Source of the DNA: Catenulispora sp. MAP5-51
GTDB lineage: Bacteria > Actinomycetota > Actinomycetes > Streptomycetales > Catenulisporaceae
Direction of reading: 5' to 3'
DNA: 64,000 nucleotides
Assembly (NCBI RefSeq): GCF_041261205.1
Contig: NZ_JBGCCH010000011.1
Span: forward strand, 222,489 to 286,488
Shown: positions 1 to 12,066 of the stretch, one piece after another
Layout: every line of letters begins with the position of its first letter
Numbering within the stretch: the first letter of the stretch is position 1
Notes under the pieces: model-generated
Seen by the model: the letters and a program-made list of their open reading frames with translations, nothing else
Told to the model about the DNA's origin: nothing
Database searches by the model: none
Translations under genes and position numbers: made by a program

Positions 1-845
1 TCCAGCGCGAGCCGCGCGGCCTCGTCGCCCTTCGTCGCGGCGGCGTCGATGTCGCGCAGGTCGTTGCTGCCGCCCAGGGCCAGCAGGCCGCTCTCCTTGT
101 TCAGCGTCGCGTCGATCTCCTCGGCGCCGCGGCCGGTCTGCCGCGCGATGTACGCCGGGACCGCCGGGTCCAGGTCGCCGGAGCGGGTGCCCATGATCAG
201 GCCTTCGAGCGGGGTCAGGCCCATCGAGGTGTCAACACTCTTACCCTCGCGCACCGCGCAGACGCTGGCGCCGTTGCCCAGGTGCAGCACGATCATGTTC
301 ACCTCCTCCGGGCGCCGTCCCAGCAGCTCCGCCGCGCGCCGGGAGACGTACTGGTGCGACGTGCCGTGGAAGCCGTAACGCCGGACCCCGAGGTCCTCGC
401 GCCATTCCTTCGGGACCGCGTAGGTGTAGGCGTGCGCCGGAAGCGTCTGATGGAACGCCGTGTCGAACACCGCCACCTGCGGCGTGTCCGGGAACGCCGA
501 GCGCGCCGCCTCGATCAGGGTCAGGTTCGCCGGGTTGTGCAGCGGTGCCAGCGGAATCAGGTCCCTGATGGTGTCGCAGACCTCGTCATCGATCTTCGTC
601 GGGCCGCGGAACCGGTCGCCGCCGTGCACCACCCGGTGCCCGACCGCGGCCAGGTTCGAGCGGTCCAGGGCCTCCTGGAGCTCGTCCAGCACCACCCGCA
701 TGCCGGCCGCGTGGTCGGCGACGCTGCCGGCGGACTCGCCGATGCGCTCGACGATGCCGACCGCCAGCCGCTCGCGGTCGTCCATGTCGAGCAGCTGGTA
801 CTTGATCGACGACGAGCCGGAGTTCAGGACGAGGACCTGCTTCAC
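1..845 (-). CDS. ackA: Acetate kinase, C-terminus cut off by window edge
   Basis: Acetate kinase interconverts acetyl-phosphate + ADP with acetate + ATP in the cytosol. The first 281 residues are visible, from a GTG start at 845; the rest lies beyond position 1. Family signatures seen are the N-terminal phosphate-binding strand LVLNSGSSSIKY, the GHRVVHGG segment, and the central FHGTSHQYVS and HLGNGAS motifs, followed by TSMGLTPLEGL. The start overlaps the stop of pta by 4 bp (GTGA), so the two genes form a translationally coupled pta-ackA unit. Together with the divergent phosphoketolase, the pair can turn acetyl-phosphate into ATP and acetate or into acetyl-CoA. The only uncertainty is the missing C-terminus. 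Confidence 0.97.
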   Translation of the reverse strand, partial: MKQVLVLNSGSSSIKYQLLDMDDRERLAVGIVERIGESAGSVADHAAGMRVVLDELQEALDRSNLAAVGHRVVHGGDRFRGPTKIDDEVCDTIRDLIPLAPLHNPANLTLIEAARSAFPDTPQVAVFDTAFHQTLPAHAYTYAVPKEWREDLGVRRYGFHGTSHQYVSRRAAELLGRRPEEVNMIVLHLGNGASVCAVREGKSVDTSMGLTPLEGLIMGTRSGDLDPAVPAYIARQTGRGAEEIDATLNKESGLLALGGSNDLRDIDAAATKGDEAARLAL

Positions 846-2995
846 CGTCCGCTCACCTCGTTCACGTTCTCCTCGCCCTGAGCCTGCACGGCCGTGATCA
901 CGATCGTGTTCACGATGTCCTGCACCAGCGCCCCGCGCGACAGGTCGTTGACCGGCCTGCGCAGTCCCTGCAGCACCGGCCCGACCGCGACCGCCCCGGC
1001 ACTGCGCTGCACCGCCTTGTAGAGGTTGTTGCCGGTGTTCAGGTCCGGGACGATGAACACCGTCGCACGCCCGGCCACCGCGCTGCCGGGCAGTTTGAGC
1101 GCCGCGACCTCCGGATCGGCGGCGGCGTCGTATTGGATCGGGCCGTCCAGCGGCAGGTCCGGGTCGCGTTCGTGGGCCAGCTTAGCGGCCGCGCGGACCT
1201 TCTCGACGTCCTGTCCGGACCCTGATTCGCCGCTGGAGTACGACAGCATCGCGACCCGCGGCGGCACGCCGAAGGCCGCGGCGGTGCGGGCCGAGGAGAC
1301 CGCGATGTCGGCGAGCTGTTCGGCGTCCGGGTCGGGGATGACCGCACAGTCGCCGTACACCAGGACCCGGTCGGCGAGCAGCATGAAGAAGACGCTGGAG
1401 ACCACCGAGACGCCCGGCTCGGTGCGGATGATCTCGAAGGCCGGCCGGATGGTGTGCGCGGTGGTGTGCACGGCCCCGGACACCATGCCGTCGGCGCGGC
1501 CGGTGTGGACCATCATCGTGCCGAAGTAGGAGACGTCCTGGACGATGTCGCGGGCCTTGTCCAGGGTCATGCCCTTGTGCTCGCGCAGCCGGGTGTAAAC
1601 GCGTGCGAACTCCTCGACCAGGACCGGGTCGGCCGGGCTGACGATCCGCACCCCGGCCAGGTCCAGGCCCAGGGCGTTGGCCCGCGCCCGCACCTTCTCC
1701 TCCTCCCCCAGGACGAGCAGGTCGGCGGCGCCGCGCCGGGCCACGATGTCGGCGGCGCGCAGGATCCGGTCGTCGCCGCCCTCGGGCAGCACGATGCGCC
1801 GGCGCTGCGACCGGGCCCGCTCCAGCAGCTGCGCCTGGAACATCAGCGGCGTCACGGCGACCGAGCGCGTCACGTTGAGCCGGTTCAGCAGCACCGAGGT
1901 GTCGACGCCGCGTGCGAAGGCGCCGAGCGCGGTCTCGGCCTTGCCCGGGTGCGCCACGGTGATCTCGCCGCGCACCGCCGCCAGGTGCAGCGCGGTCGGC
2001 AGCGTGTCCTCGGGGCTGGCGATGATCGGCAGCGGCGAGGACACGCCTTCCAACAACCGCGAGACGCTGGCCGGGAGGGTGAACCCGCCGGTGAGGAAGA
2101 CCCCTGACAAAGCGGGGAAGTTCGCGGCCTCGTGCGCGGCCAGCAGGCCGGGCACCAGACCCGCGGTGCGGTCCCCGGGCGCGATGATCGCGACGCCCTC
2201 GGTGAGCCGGTCCAGCACGTTCGGCAGCGACATCGCCGCCACGACCAGGGAGGCCGCCTCACGGTCCAGCAGGGCCTCGTCGCCGCTGATCAACCGGCCG
2301 TCGGCGGCGTCGACCAGGTCGCGGATGGTCGGCGCGGTCAGGCCGGGGACCTCGGGGATGGTGTAGACCAGCGGCGCGGCGGCGTCCCCCTCCGGCCCCA
2401 GCACCGCGGCGATCTCCCGCCGCACCTCCTCCTGGGCACCGGCCCGCACGCGGTTGACGACCACGGCCAGTTCGGTGGCGTGCAGCCGGGTCAGCTCCTG
2501 GCGGGAGACCCGGACCACCGCGGCCACGTCCTGCGCGGTGCGCTCCATGCCGCCGACCACCAGCAGCACCGGCAGTCCGAGGTTGGCCGCGACGTTGGCG
2601 TTGAAGCCGAACTCGGTGGTGTTCGCGGCGTCGGTGAAGTCCGAGCCGACCACGACCACGGCTTCGCAGCGTGCTGCCAAGGCCCGGTAGCGGTCGACGA
2701 TCGTCTCGACCGCGCGCGCCGGGTCCAGGTGCACCGCGTCGTAGGTGGTGCCGACGCAGTCCTCGTAGGGTTCGTCGATGCGGTAGCGGGTGCGGATCAG
2801 GTCCACGACCGCGTCGACCGCCCCGCCGCCGGGCACCACCGGCCGGAACACCCCGAGCCGCCGCACCCGCCGCGACATGGCCTCGGCCACCCCGAGGGCG
2901 ACGACCGTCTTCCCGCTGGCGGCGTCGGTCGCGGTGATGTACAGGCCCTGCGCCGCGGTCGCCTCCCGATCCACTCCGTCCACATCCGCGATCAT
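842..2995 (-). CDS. pta: Phosphate acetyltransferase, long form
   Basis: A 717-residue phosphotransacetylase (acetyl-CoA + Pi to acetyl-phosphate + CoA). The N-terminal part is a dethiobiotin-synthetase-like P-loop domain ([10 protein letters not shown], residues about 22-31), the middle a DRTGG-type regulatory region, and the C-terminal third the catalytic PTA/PTB domain, beginning around residue 395 with RRRIVLPEG and ending with [11 protein letters not shown]. This three-part layout and length match the long Pta class. The ATG at 2995 is chosen because the protein-like sequence begins there (MIADVDG), although the frame stays open far upstream. It lies 66 bp from the divergent phosphoketolase start and overlaps ackA by 4 bp. 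Confidence 0.96.
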   Translation of the reverse strand: MIADVDGVDREATAAQGLYITATDAASGKTVVALGVAEAMSRRVRRLGVFRPVVPGGGAVDAVVDLIRTRYRIDEPYEDCVGTTYDAVHLDPARAVETIVDRYRALAARCEAVVVVGSDFTDAANTTEFGFNANVAANLGLPVLLVVGGMERTAQDVAAVVRVSRQELTRLHATELAVVVNRVRAGAQEEVRREIAAVLGPEGDAAAPLVYTIPEVPGLTAPTIRDLVDAADGRLISGDEALLDREAASLVVAAMSLPNVLDRLTEGVAIIAPGDRTAGLVPGLLAAHEAANFPALSGVFLTGGFTLPASVSRLLEGVSSPLPIIASPEDTLPTALHLAAVRGEITVAHPGKAETALGAFARGVDTSVLLNRLNVTRSVAVTPLMFQAQLLERARSQRRRIVLPEGGDDRILRAADIVARRGAADLLVLGEEEKVRARANALGLDLAGVRIVSPADPVLVEEFARVYTRLREHKGMTLDKARDIVQDVSYFGTMMVHTGRADGMVSGAVHTTAHTIRPAFEIIRTEPGVSVVSSVFFMLLADRVLVYGDCAVIPDPDAEQLADIAVSSARTAAAFGVPPRVAMLSYSSGESGSGQDVEKVRAAAKLAHERDPDLPLDGPIQYDAAADPEVAALKLPGSAVAGRATVFIVPDLNTGNNLYKAVQRSAGAVAVGPVLQGLRRPVNDLSRGALVQDIVNTIVITAVQAQGEENVNEVSGR

Positions 2996-3061
2996 GCCAG
3001 GATGACCCGTCCGGCGCAGCACAAGGGGCGCGGCCTGCGACAGCCGACGGAGGCTGGTCGG

Positions 3062-5464
3062 GTGACACGCCTTTCTCGAACCTCGCAGCGCAAGGGCCCG
3101 CTGTCCGCCAAGGACCTCGACGCCGTCAACGCCTACTGGCGCGCCGCCAACTATCTGTCGGTGGGCCAGATCTATCTGCTGGACAATCCGCTGATGCGCC
3201 GGCCGCTGAGCCTGGACGACGTCAAGCCGCGGCTGCTGGGCCACTGGGGCACCACGCCGGGGCTGAACTTCATCTATGCGCACATGAACCGGGTCATCAA
3301 GGCCCGGGACCTGGACGCCATCTACGTCGCCGGTCCCGGGCACGGCGGTCCCGGCGTGCTGGCGAGCGTCTATCTGGAGGGGACCTACAGCGAGGTCTAC
3401 CCGGGGATCGGCCAGGACGAGGAGGGGATGCGCAAGCTGTTCCGCCAGTTCTCCTTCCCCGGCGGCGTGCCCTCGCACGTCGCGCCGGAGACCCCGGGCT
3501 CGATCCACGAGGGCGGCGAGCTGGGCTACTCGCTGGTCCACGCCTACGGCGCCGCGTTCGACAACCCGGACCTGCTGGTCTGCGCGGTGGTCGGCGACGG
3601 CGAGGCGGAGACCGGGCCGCTGGCCGGATCCTGGCACTCGAACAAGTTCGTGAACCCCGTGCGCGACGGCACGGTGCTGCCGATCCTGCACCTGAACGGC
3701 TACAAGATCGCCAACCCGACCGTGCTGTCCCGGATCCCGCAGGCCGAGCTGGAGCAGCTGATGCGGGGCTACGGCTACGAGCCGTTCACCGTCGTCAGCG
3801 AGGAGGGCGCGGACCCGCTGGAGGCGCACCAGGCGATGGCCGCGACGCTGGACGCGATGCTCGACCGCATCGCGGACATCCGGACGCGGGCGGCCAACGG
3901 CAAGGACGGCGGCGCGCGCCCGGCGTGGCCGATGCTGATCCTGCGCACGCCGAAGGGCTGGACCGGCCCGAAGACGGTGGACGGCAAGCGCACGGAGGAC
4001 TCCTGGCGCTCGCACCAGGTCCCGATGTCCGACGTGCACACCAATCCGGCGCATCTGAAGGTGCTGGAGGAGTGGATGCGCTCCTACCGTCCCGAGGAGC
4101 TGTTCGACCCGGCCGGCACGCTGATGCCGGAGCTGGCCGCGCTGGCCCCGGCCGGCAGCCGGCGCATGGGCGCCAACCCGCACGCCAACGGCGGCGTCCT
4201 GCTGCGGGACCTGAAGATGCCCGACTTCCGCGACTACGCGGTCGACCCGATCGGCCACGGCATCGAACACGCGGAGTCCACCAAGGTCCTGGGCACCTTC
4301 CTGCGCGACATCATGACCGACAGCTCGGGGGCCGACAACTTCCGGGTCTTCGGGCCCGACGAGACGGCGTCCAACCGGCTGCAGGCGCTGTTCGAGGCGA
4401 CCGGGCGGATGTGGAACGCCGAGACGGTGCCGTGGGACGACGAGCACCTGTCGGTGGACGGCCGGGTCCTGGAGCCGCTGAGCGAGCACATGTGCCAGGG
4501 CTGGCTGGAGGGCTACCTGCTGACCGGGCGGCACGGGTTCTTCTCGTGCTACGAGGCGTTCATCCACATCGTCGACTCGATGTTCAACCAGCACGCGAAG
4601 TGGCTGAAGACGACCCGCCACATCCCCTGGCGCGCCCCGATCGCCTCCCTGAACTACCTGCTGACCTCGCACGTGTGGCGCCAGGACCACAACGGCTTCT
4701 CGCACCAGGACCCCGGCTTCATCGACCACGTGGTGAACAAGAAGGCCGACGTGATCCGCGTCTACCTGCCACCGGACGCGAACACCCTGCTGTCGGTGGC
4801 GGACCACTGCCTGCGCTCGCGGGACTACGTGAACGTCATCGTCGCCGGCAAACAGCCGCAGCTGCAGTACCTGTCGATGGACGAGGCGATCGTGCACTGC
4901 ACCCGCGGCATCGGCATCTGGGGGTGGGCCTCCACCGACGGCGACGGCGAACCGGACCTGGTGATGGGCTGCGCCGGCGACGTCCCCACGATGGAGACCC
5001 TGGCGGCGGTGGACATCCTGCGCCAGCACTTCCCGGACCTGAAGATCCGGGTGGTGAACGTCGTGGACCTGATGCGCCTGCAAGGCAGCAACGAGCACCC
5101 GCACGGCCTGGACGACAAAGAGTTCGACGCCCTGTTCACCACCGCGAAGCCGGTGGTGTTCACCTACCACGGCTACCCGTGGCTGATCCACAGGCTGACA
5201 TACCGCCGCACCAACCACGTGAACTTCCACGTCCGCGGCTACAAGGAGGAGGGCACCACGACGACGCCGTTCGACATGGCGATGCTGAACGACATCGACC
5301 GCTACCACCTGGCGATCGACGCGATCGACCGCGTCCCGGGCCTGGCCGAGCGCGCCGGGCACGTGCGCCAGCAACTGCTGGACGCGCGGTTGAAGGCGCG
5401 GCAGTACACGCGGGAGTTCGGGGAGGATGATCCGGCGATTTCGGGGTGGGTGTGGCCTTACTGA
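3062..5464 (+). CDS. xfp: Xylulose-5-phosphate/fructose-6-phosphate phosphoketolase
   Basis: A thiamine-diphosphate enzyme that splits xylulose-5-P (and/or fructose-6-P) with phosphate to acetyl-phosphate plus glyceraldehyde-3-P or erythrose-4-P. The family opening [16 protein letters not shown] is followed by GPGHGGPG, the [10 protein letters not shown] segment and the ThDP/Mg-binding region [17 protein letters not shown]. The 800-residue length is normal. The GTG at 3062 is preferred over the in-frame ATG at 3002 because GGAGG sits 8 nt upstream of it and because homologues begin close to this point. It is transcribed divergently from pta-ackA, which use its acetyl-phosphate product. Whether it accepts C5 only or both sugars cannot be told from the sequence. 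Confidence 0.97.
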   Translation: MTRLSRTSQRKGPLSAKDLDAVNAYWRAANYLSVGQIYLLDNPLMRRPLSLDDVKPRLLGHWGTTPGLNFIYAHMNRVIKARDLDAIYVAGPGHGGPGVLASVYLEGTYSEVYPGIGQDEEGMRKLFRQFSFPGGVPSHVAPETPGSIHEGGELGYSLVHAYGAAFDNPDLLVCAVVGDGEAETGPLAGSWHSNKFVNPVRDGTVLPILHLNGYKIANPTVLSRIPQAELEQLMRGYGYEPFTVVSEEGADPLEAHQAMAATLDAMLDRIADIRTRAANGKDGGARPAWPMLILRTPKGWTGPKTVDGKRTEDSWRSHQVPMSDVHTNPAHLKVLEEWMRSYRPEELFDPAGTLMPELAALAPAGSRRMGANPHANGGVLLRDLKMPDFRDYAVDPIGHGIEHAESTKVLGTFLRDIMTDSSGADNFRVFGPDETASNRLQALFEATGRMWNAETVPWDDEHLSVDGRVLEPLSEHMCQGWLEGYLLTGRHGFFSCYEAFIHIVDSMFNQHAKWLKTTRHIPWRAPIASLNYLLTSHVWRQDHNGFSHQDPGFIDHVVNKKADVIRVYLPPDANTLLSVADHCLRSRDYVNVIVAGKQPQLQYLSMDEAIVHCTRGIGIWGWASTDGDGEPDLVMGCAGDVPTMETLAAVDILRQHFPDLKIRVVNVVDLMRLQGSNEHPHGLDDKEFDALFTTAKPVVFTYHGYPWLIHRLTYRRTNHVNFHVRGYKEEGTTTTPFDMAMLNDIDRYHLAIDAIDRVPGLAERAGHVRQQLLDARLKARQYTREFGEDDPAISGWVWPY

Positions 5465-5727
5465 GGGCTTTGCCCCGTTGACACGACCTCGGCCGCCCGC
5501 TCAAGCATGCGGCGCATGATTTCCGGCGGGATCCCGGGATTCATGGCGGTGTTCTGGGCGATGCAGGTGCCCAACGAGCAGCCGCACTCCAGGAGAAGGA
5601 GTGAGACCAGGGCCTCGGCGGGAAGGGCCGGGTTGCGCCATGCTCGCCAGCTGACGTCGCGACGGTCGGCGTCCTGGGCGAGCCTGGCCGCGGATTCGGC
5701 GGAGCGCCGCGTCGGGCCAGCCGACAT
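5458..5727 (-). pseudogene. C-terminal fragment of a leucine-rich-repeat-variant-like protein
   Basis: On the minus strand about 70 residues read like the end of a variant leucine-rich-repeat protein: WRAWRNPALPAEAL, then a Cys-rich turn LLLECGCSLGTC, then NPGIPPEIMRRMLE. An ATG at 5727 would give an 89-residue protein, but such repeats normally belong to much longer proteins, and the upstream sequence on this strand stops looking like protein. It is head-to-head with, and overlaps, the plus-strand zinc-ribbon gene. It also converges with xfp, overlapping the xfp stop by a few bases. I read it as a truncated remnant; a genuine short gene is possible. Confidence 0.35.
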
Positions 5728-6220
5728 CAAGGCCGGGGTCGCCGACGCTCCGGCCGGAACCGCGCTCACCGACCTCGAAGCGCTGGCAGGGTGGCTCGCC
5801 GCCCGGCCGCCCGATGAGCGCGCCGAGCCGTTCACCTATGTCGTCATCCCCGACGGGGTCCTGCGCGTTGCTCCTCGGCGCAGCGAGCATGTGGCCTGCG
5901 CGGCCGGGGCGGCGGTGCTGGCCGCCGGCGAGATCGGCTTCGAACGGCGCGCCGGGCGGTGGTGCGTCGCGTCGGTCAGCAACCAGTCGACCGGCTACTG
6001 CCCTGACGTGGCGTGCTGGTCGGCGGTCGCCGGTGCCTTGGACCGGCTCGGCGTGGGCCGCCCCGCCGCGTTCACGAGCGAGGTCCCGTTCCGTCGCTGT
6101 GTCGGCTGCGGTGAGGTGAACCTGGTCCGCGATGGCGAGGGCTTCTGCGTCTTCTGCGACGCCGAGCTGCCGTCCGCCTGGAACATCAGCACTCAGATTT
6201 CACCCGATCCCCTGGTTTGA
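5507..6220 (+). CDS. Hypothetical protein with C-terminal zinc ribbon, N-terminus doubtful
   Basis: From about nucleotide 5730 onward the protein is coherent: an acidic helix (TDLEALAGWLAAR), a region with APRRSEHVAC, a conserved-looking SNQSTGYCPD segment, and a C-terminal ribbon with CVGCGE ... CVFCD (two CxxC pairs, probably zinc-binding). I recall similar uncharacterised proteins in actinomycetes but know no function. The first 70 residues from the ATG at 5507 have shadow-like composition and overlap a more protein-like minus-strand fragment. The only in-frame start nearer the good region is a TTG at 5633. The true start may be lost (5' truncation). Confidence 0.55.
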   Translation: MRRMISGGIPGFMAVFWAMQVPNEQPHSRRRSETRASAGRAGLRHARQLTSRRSASWASLAADSAERRVGPADIKAGVADAPAGTALTDLEALAGWLAARPPDERAEPFTYVVIPDGVLRVAPRRSEHVACAAGAAVLAAGEIGFERRAGRWCVASVSNQSTGYCPDVACWSAVAGALDRLGVGRPAAFTSEVPFRRCVGCGEVNLVRDGEGFCVFCDAELPSAWNISTQISPDPLV

Positions 6221-8458
<2,238 letters not shown>

Positions 8459-8535
8459 TCTACTCCGCTGTGGCGGTACGCACGACCCGGGGCCGGCGCG
8501 AACCGGGCGGCCACGCCCCGCAGTCCCGCGAACGC

Positions 8536-9693
8536 CTACCCGGCGAACACCCCGCCAGCCCCGAACACCATCTCCGCGAACCGCTCCCCGATCACCCGGT
8601 ACCCGGCCGCCGTCGGGTGCAGCCCCTCGCCGAGGAGTTCGTCGGCCTCGTCCAGGGCCAGCAGCCGCAATCCGTCCAGATAGAAGATGTTCGGGTCCTG
8701 CTTCGCCCGCTCCGCCACGATCCGCCGCAGCTCCCGCCGCACCACCTCCAGTGTCAGCGCCCCGGCGGCCACGGTCGCCGGGTCGCCGGTCGCGTGGAAG
8801 ACGTCCTCGCGCCAGACCGTCGGGCCCGGCGTCCGCTCCAGGGCCGGGCAGGCGATCGGCGCGACGACCAGCAGCGGCGTGCCCGGGTGCCCCTCGCGGA
8901 CGGTGTCCAGGAAGCCGTGCACGGTCGGGCCGAGGGTGCGCAGCCGGTAGGCGGCCCTGGCGGTGAAGTTGATGCCCAGCTTCAGGCTGATCAGGTCGGC
9001 CTGGGCGTCGCGGATGGAGCGCGCGACGAAGGGGTCCAGGAAACAGTTCCCTGACAAGCCGAGGTTCACCGGGTCGACGCCGGCGGCGCGGGCCGCGATC
9101 ACCGGCCAGACGCCCAGCGGCGACTCGGCCTCGTTGCACGCGCTGATCGAGCTCCCGTGGTGCAGCCACTTCCGGTTCCCGGTCGGGGTCGGCGGCTCGA
9201 CGTCGGCGTCCGCGCGCAGGGCCGCCAGTTCGGTCCTCGCCCAGTGCGGCAGCCAGATCTCGATCTCCTTCGGCCCGGCCGGCAGCGCCGGGAAGCGCAC
9301 CGTCGCGGGCCGGCCGGCCACGAAGCCGACCTGCGTCATCGTCAGGTCCATCAACTGCACGTTGCCCACCGGGGCGGGCACCGGCTCGCCGACCGCGACG
9401 CCGTCGCACGTGATCTCGAAGGTCCCCGCGTCGTCCGGCCGGGGCTCGTTCTCCGCCATCATCGGGACCGTGGTCAGCACGTCCAGCTCGATCACCGTGG
9501 CCGCGCTCCGGAAGGCCAGCCGCACCCCGGATCCGGCCGTGGCCTGGCGCTCCATCGACGCGTCCGACTGCGCGACGGTCCACTCCGGCAGCCGCCGGGG
9601 CAGGACGCCGACCTCCGTCGGGACGACCTCCAGGGCCCCGCGGATCTCGGCCGGCCCGTCGGTGAGCGGCACCTGCCGCAGCGCGTCTGTCAT
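8536..9693 (-). CDS. SGNH/GDSL-family hydrolase
   Basis: A 385-residue protein with an N-terminal beta-rich domain (about residues 1-170) and a C-terminal SGNH hydrolase domain. The catalytic serine is in the HHGSSISAC block, the glycine/asparagine blocks are near NLGLSGNCFLD and KLGINF, and the Asp/His pair is in GLHPTAAGYRVIGE near the end. Such proteins are esterases or lipases, often acting on carbohydrate esters. No signal peptide is visible, so a cytosolic location is inferred. The ATG at 9693 is chosen over an upstream in-frame codon because MTDALRQVPL fits a normal N-terminus. It converges with geosmin synthase across a 77-bp gap; no functional link is apparent. Confidence 0.85.
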   Translation of the reverse strand: MTDALRQVPLTDGPAEIRGALEVVPTEVGVLPRRLPEWTVAQSDASMERQATAGSGVRLAFRSAATVIELDVLTTVPMMAENEPRPDDAGTFEITCDGVAVGEPVPAPVGNVQLMDLTMTQVGFVAGRPATVRFPALPAGPKEIEIWLPHWARTELAALRADADVEPPTPTGNRKWLHHGSSISACNEAESPLGVWPVIAARAAGVDPVNLGLSGNCFLDPFVARSIRDAQADLISLKLGINFTARAAYRLRTLGPTVHGFLDTVREGHPGTPLLVVAPIACPALERTPGPTVWREDVFHATGDPATVAAGALTLEVVRRELRRIVAERAKQDPNIFYLDGLRLLALDEADELLGEGLHPTAAGYRVIGERFAEMVFGAGGVFAG

Positions 9694-9812
9694 ACCGTCG
9701 AAGGTAACAGGGAAGATCACCGGCGGTCGCGCAGAATTGGGGGGCCAGCCCTACCCCGACTCGGGTGGCAGCTCTCTGACCTGCTGGCCCCTGGCTCGGC
9801 CATCGTGGAGCC

Positions 9813-10544
9813 ATGCGAAAGACGTCAGCACTCCTCGCGGCCGCGGGCATCGTCGCCGCCACCGCCGCCATGCCGGTCGCCGCGAACGCCGCGACCCCTG
9901 AACCCGCCGCGGCCGTCCCCGCCGCGTCGGCCGCCGTCCCGACCTTCGACTACCGCGACTGCCCGCAGCTGCCCGCCGGCGTCGACCCCGCCGAGTGGCG
10001 CTGCGAAGTCCTGGTCTCCGAGGGCACGGCCACCATCGGCGGCGCCGTGCTCCCGTTCGACTTCACCGCCGTCACCCACGCCGAGGGCCCGATGCCCGAC
10101 GGCACCCCCGGCCAGGTCTTCGGCGGCTTCCGGGCCGCGCGCCTGCCGGTCCCGGGAGGCCAGTCCGGCGACGGCCACGGCCCGAAGCTGTGGATCCAGC
10201 CGCACCTGACCGCCGCCCCGGACTTCTACAGCCAGACCGGCGCGATGAGCCTCACCTTCCAGCTCACCGGCCCGCGCCTGGGCCGGGGCTGCTCGATCGG
10301 CACCGACGCGGCGCCGGTCCAGGTCGCGGCCGCGCGGGTCCCGGGCAGCACGAACTGGCTGTCGCAGGACCCGCCGATCATCACCTTCCAGGTGCTGGAC
10401 CAGACCTTCTCCGCGCCGGAGGTGAGCGGCTGCGGCCGGGCGGCCGGGGAGCTGAACCGCCGCCTCGGCCTGCCTTCGCCGTCCGGCTCGAACCGGCTCA
10501 GCGCGACCGCGTTCTACTCCTTCAGGACCTACGACCAGCTCTAG
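9813..10544 (+). CDS. Secreted hypothetical protein
   Basis: A 243-residue protein with a clear Sec signal peptide: basic start MRKTS, a hydrophobic core, and a likely cut after AANA around residue 27. The mature part is beta-rich and carries about five cysteines (DCPQL, WRCEVL, GRGCSIG, SGCGRA), which suggests extracellular disulfides. No domain is recognised. It lies between the divergent SGNH gene and a convergent acetyltransferase gene, so it is probably monocistronic. Function unknown. Confidence 0.8.
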   Translation: MRKTSALLAAAGIVAATAAMPVAANAATPEPAAAVPAASAAVPTFDYRDCPQLPAGVDPAEWRCEVLVSEGTATIGGAVLPFDFTAVTHAEGPMPDGTPGQVFGGFRAARLPVPGGQSGDGHGPKLWIQPHLTAAPDFYSQTGAMSLTFQLTGPRLGRGCSIGTDAAPVQVAAARVPGSTNWLSQDPPIITFQVLDQTFSAPEVSGCGRAAGELNRRLGLPSPSGSNRLSATAFYSFRTYDQL

Positions 10545-10558
10545 AAACCCTTACCGGG

Positions 10559-10590
10559 CCTCAGCGCTCAAGCGCCTCAGCGCTCAGGCG
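10559..10590. repeat. Two tandem 16-bp repeats between convergent genes
   Basis: Two adjacent 16-bp units (CCTCAGCGCTCAAGCG and CCTCAGCGCTCAGGCG) differ at one base and fill the gap between the secreted-protein stop and the GNAT stop. Each holds an AGCGCT palindrome, so the element may fold and act as a two-way terminator (inference). Confidence 0.75.
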
Positions 10591-10592
10591 GC

Positions 10593-11483
10593 TCAGCCGA
10601 GGTCCAGCGACGTCATCCCGAACGCCTTCCCGTGATCGACCTCGCGCACCGGCCCGGTGTACATCCGGGCCACCTCGAACGAGGGCTCCAGGCCCAGCGC
10701 GCCGACCATCGCCAGCGCCTCGCGGTTGGTATCCGGCACGTCGATCACGATGCGCGCCGCGCCGGTGCGGCCCGTCCCGCCGCGCCCGGTGAACCCCGGG
10801 TCGCCGGCGGCCCCGGCGACCAGCGCGTCCAGGATCACCTCGGCGTAGACGCGGGAGTCGGCGAACAGCGGGCCGACGCGGTGGCCGTCGTGGGCCGTGC
10901 GCAGCACGCCGTAGCCGACGAGCCGGCCGTCGACGATCAGGGCCCTGCCGACGTGCCCGGGGGCGGCGAACCACTCGCGCAGGAACACCGGGCGCGGCGC
11001 CGGGAAGCACAGCGCGTCGTAGTCGGCGACCTCGCCGAAGCCGGCCTGGGCCAGCGGCACCGCGGCCGCCGAACCCGAGCCGTCGGAGGTCAGGTCGCCG
11101 ACGAAGCGCACGGTGCGGTGCGCGTCCGTGAAACCCGACTTCCGGTATTTGTCCTGCTGCGCCAGGACCCCGTCGAGGCCGACGGTGCGCGCGCCGGCCC
11201 GCGGCAGCGCCGCCTTCCACGTGGCCAGGCCGTGGCCGCGGCCGCGGAACTCCGGCTTGACCAGGTGCAGCCCGAGGAAGGAGAAGTCCTCGCCGTAGTT
11301 CACCACGGACACCGCCGAGACCGGCTCGCCGCCGATCCGCCCGACGAAGAAGCCCTCGGGGTCCTGCGCCAGGAAGCAGGGGCCGTCGTGGTCTCCGGGG
11401 TTCCATCCCTCGTCGGCGCACCAGCCCTGGATGAGGGGCCAGTCGGCGAGGGACGCGCGCGTGATCTGCAGGCTGTCCGTCAT
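10593..11483 (-). CDS. Tandem GNAT-type acetyltransferase
   Basis: A 296-residue protein with two GNAT-like halves. The first has the acetyl-CoA-binding signature LVKPEFRGRGHGLATWKA (about residues 75-92). The second half (VGRALIVDGRLVGYGVLR) resembles the YitH-type second acetyltransferase domain. GNAT enzymes transfer acetyl groups from acetyl-CoA to amines; the substrate here cannot be predicted. The ATG at 11483 (MTDSLQITRA) is a natural beginning. The gene is divergent from the split-barrel oxidoreductase operon, with an 85-bp shared control region. Confidence 0.88.
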   Translation of the reverse strand: MTDSLQITRASLADWPLIQGWCADEGWNPGDHDGPCFLAQDPEGFFVGRIGGEPVSAVSVVNYGEDFSFLGLHLVKPEFRGRGHGLATWKAALPRAGARTVGLDGVLAQQDKYRKSGFTDAHRTVRFVGDLTSDGSGSAAAVPLAQAGFGEVADYDALCFPAPRPVFLREWFAAPGHVGRALIVDGRLVGYGVLRTAHDGHRVGPLFADSRVYAEVILDALVAGAAGDPGFTGRGGTGRTGAARIVIDVPDTNREALAMVGALGLEPSFEVARMYTGPVREVDHGKAFGMTSLDLG

Positions 11484-11568
11484 AGCAATATCTTTGCGTG
11501 CACCGGCCCGCCGCACCGGGTCCGACACGCGGGCCCCGGCCGGGCACCTCGGATGCCATGATGAGCCC

Positions 11569-12066
11569 ATGACCAACCCGTGGAACGCCCTCGTCACGCG
11601 CCTCGGCCGTCAGAAGTGGTTCGCGACCACCTTCAAGGGAGTGGCCCCGCACGTGGACCGCTTCCTGGGCCGGGTCACCGGCGGCCGGGTGTTCATGCTC
11701 ACCGGTACCGGACTGCCGACGCTGCTGCTGACCACCACCGGCCGCAAGTCCGGCCAGCAGCGCACCGTGCCGCTGCTGTACTCGCGCTACCAGGGCGCGC
11801 TGCTGGTGGTCGGCTCCAACTGGGGCCAGGAGCAGAACCCGGCGTGGGCGCTGAACCTGCTGGCGAGCCCGGAGGCGACGGTCGCGGTCCGCGGGGCGTC
11901 CGGTCCGGTCCACGCGCGCGTCCTGGAGGGCGAGGAGCGCGAACTGGTCTGGAACACGATCCTGACGAAGACCTGGCCGGGCTATGAGAACTACGCCGAG
12001 CGCTCCGGCCGCCACATCAACATCTTCGCGCTGGAGCCGGTGAAGAAGACCACGGCCGCCGGATGA
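11569..12066 (+). CDS. Nitroreductase-family deazaflavin (F420)-dependent oxidoreductase (DUF385)
   Basis: A 165-residue split-beta-barrel protein of the DDN/DUF385 type. Typical features are the TTTGRKSGQQRTVPLLY strand-turn segment, GSNWGQEQNPAWALNL and VRGASGPVHARVL. Known relatives bind F420 and reduce diverse substrates; the substrate here is unknown. It starts at the ATG at 11569. Its stop overlaps the start of the following winged-helix gene (ATGA), so the two are co-transcribed, probably with the lipoprotein gene after that. Confidence 0.88.
   Translation: MTNPWNALVTRLGRQKWFATTFKGVAPHVDRFLGRVTGGRVFMLTGTGLPTLLLTTTGRKSGQQRTVPLLYSRYQGALLVVGSNWGQEQNPAWALNLLASPEATVAVRGASGPVHARVLEGEERELVWNTILTKTWPGYENYAERSGRHINIFALEPVKKTTAAG

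Noticed and set aside
2996..5374. Very long open frame on the minus strand continuing upstream of pta through the phosphoketolase gene
   Set aside because: It is the antisense shadow of xfp, with His/Val/Gln/Arg-rich composition typical of shadows in GC-rich DNA; pta homology begins at 2995.
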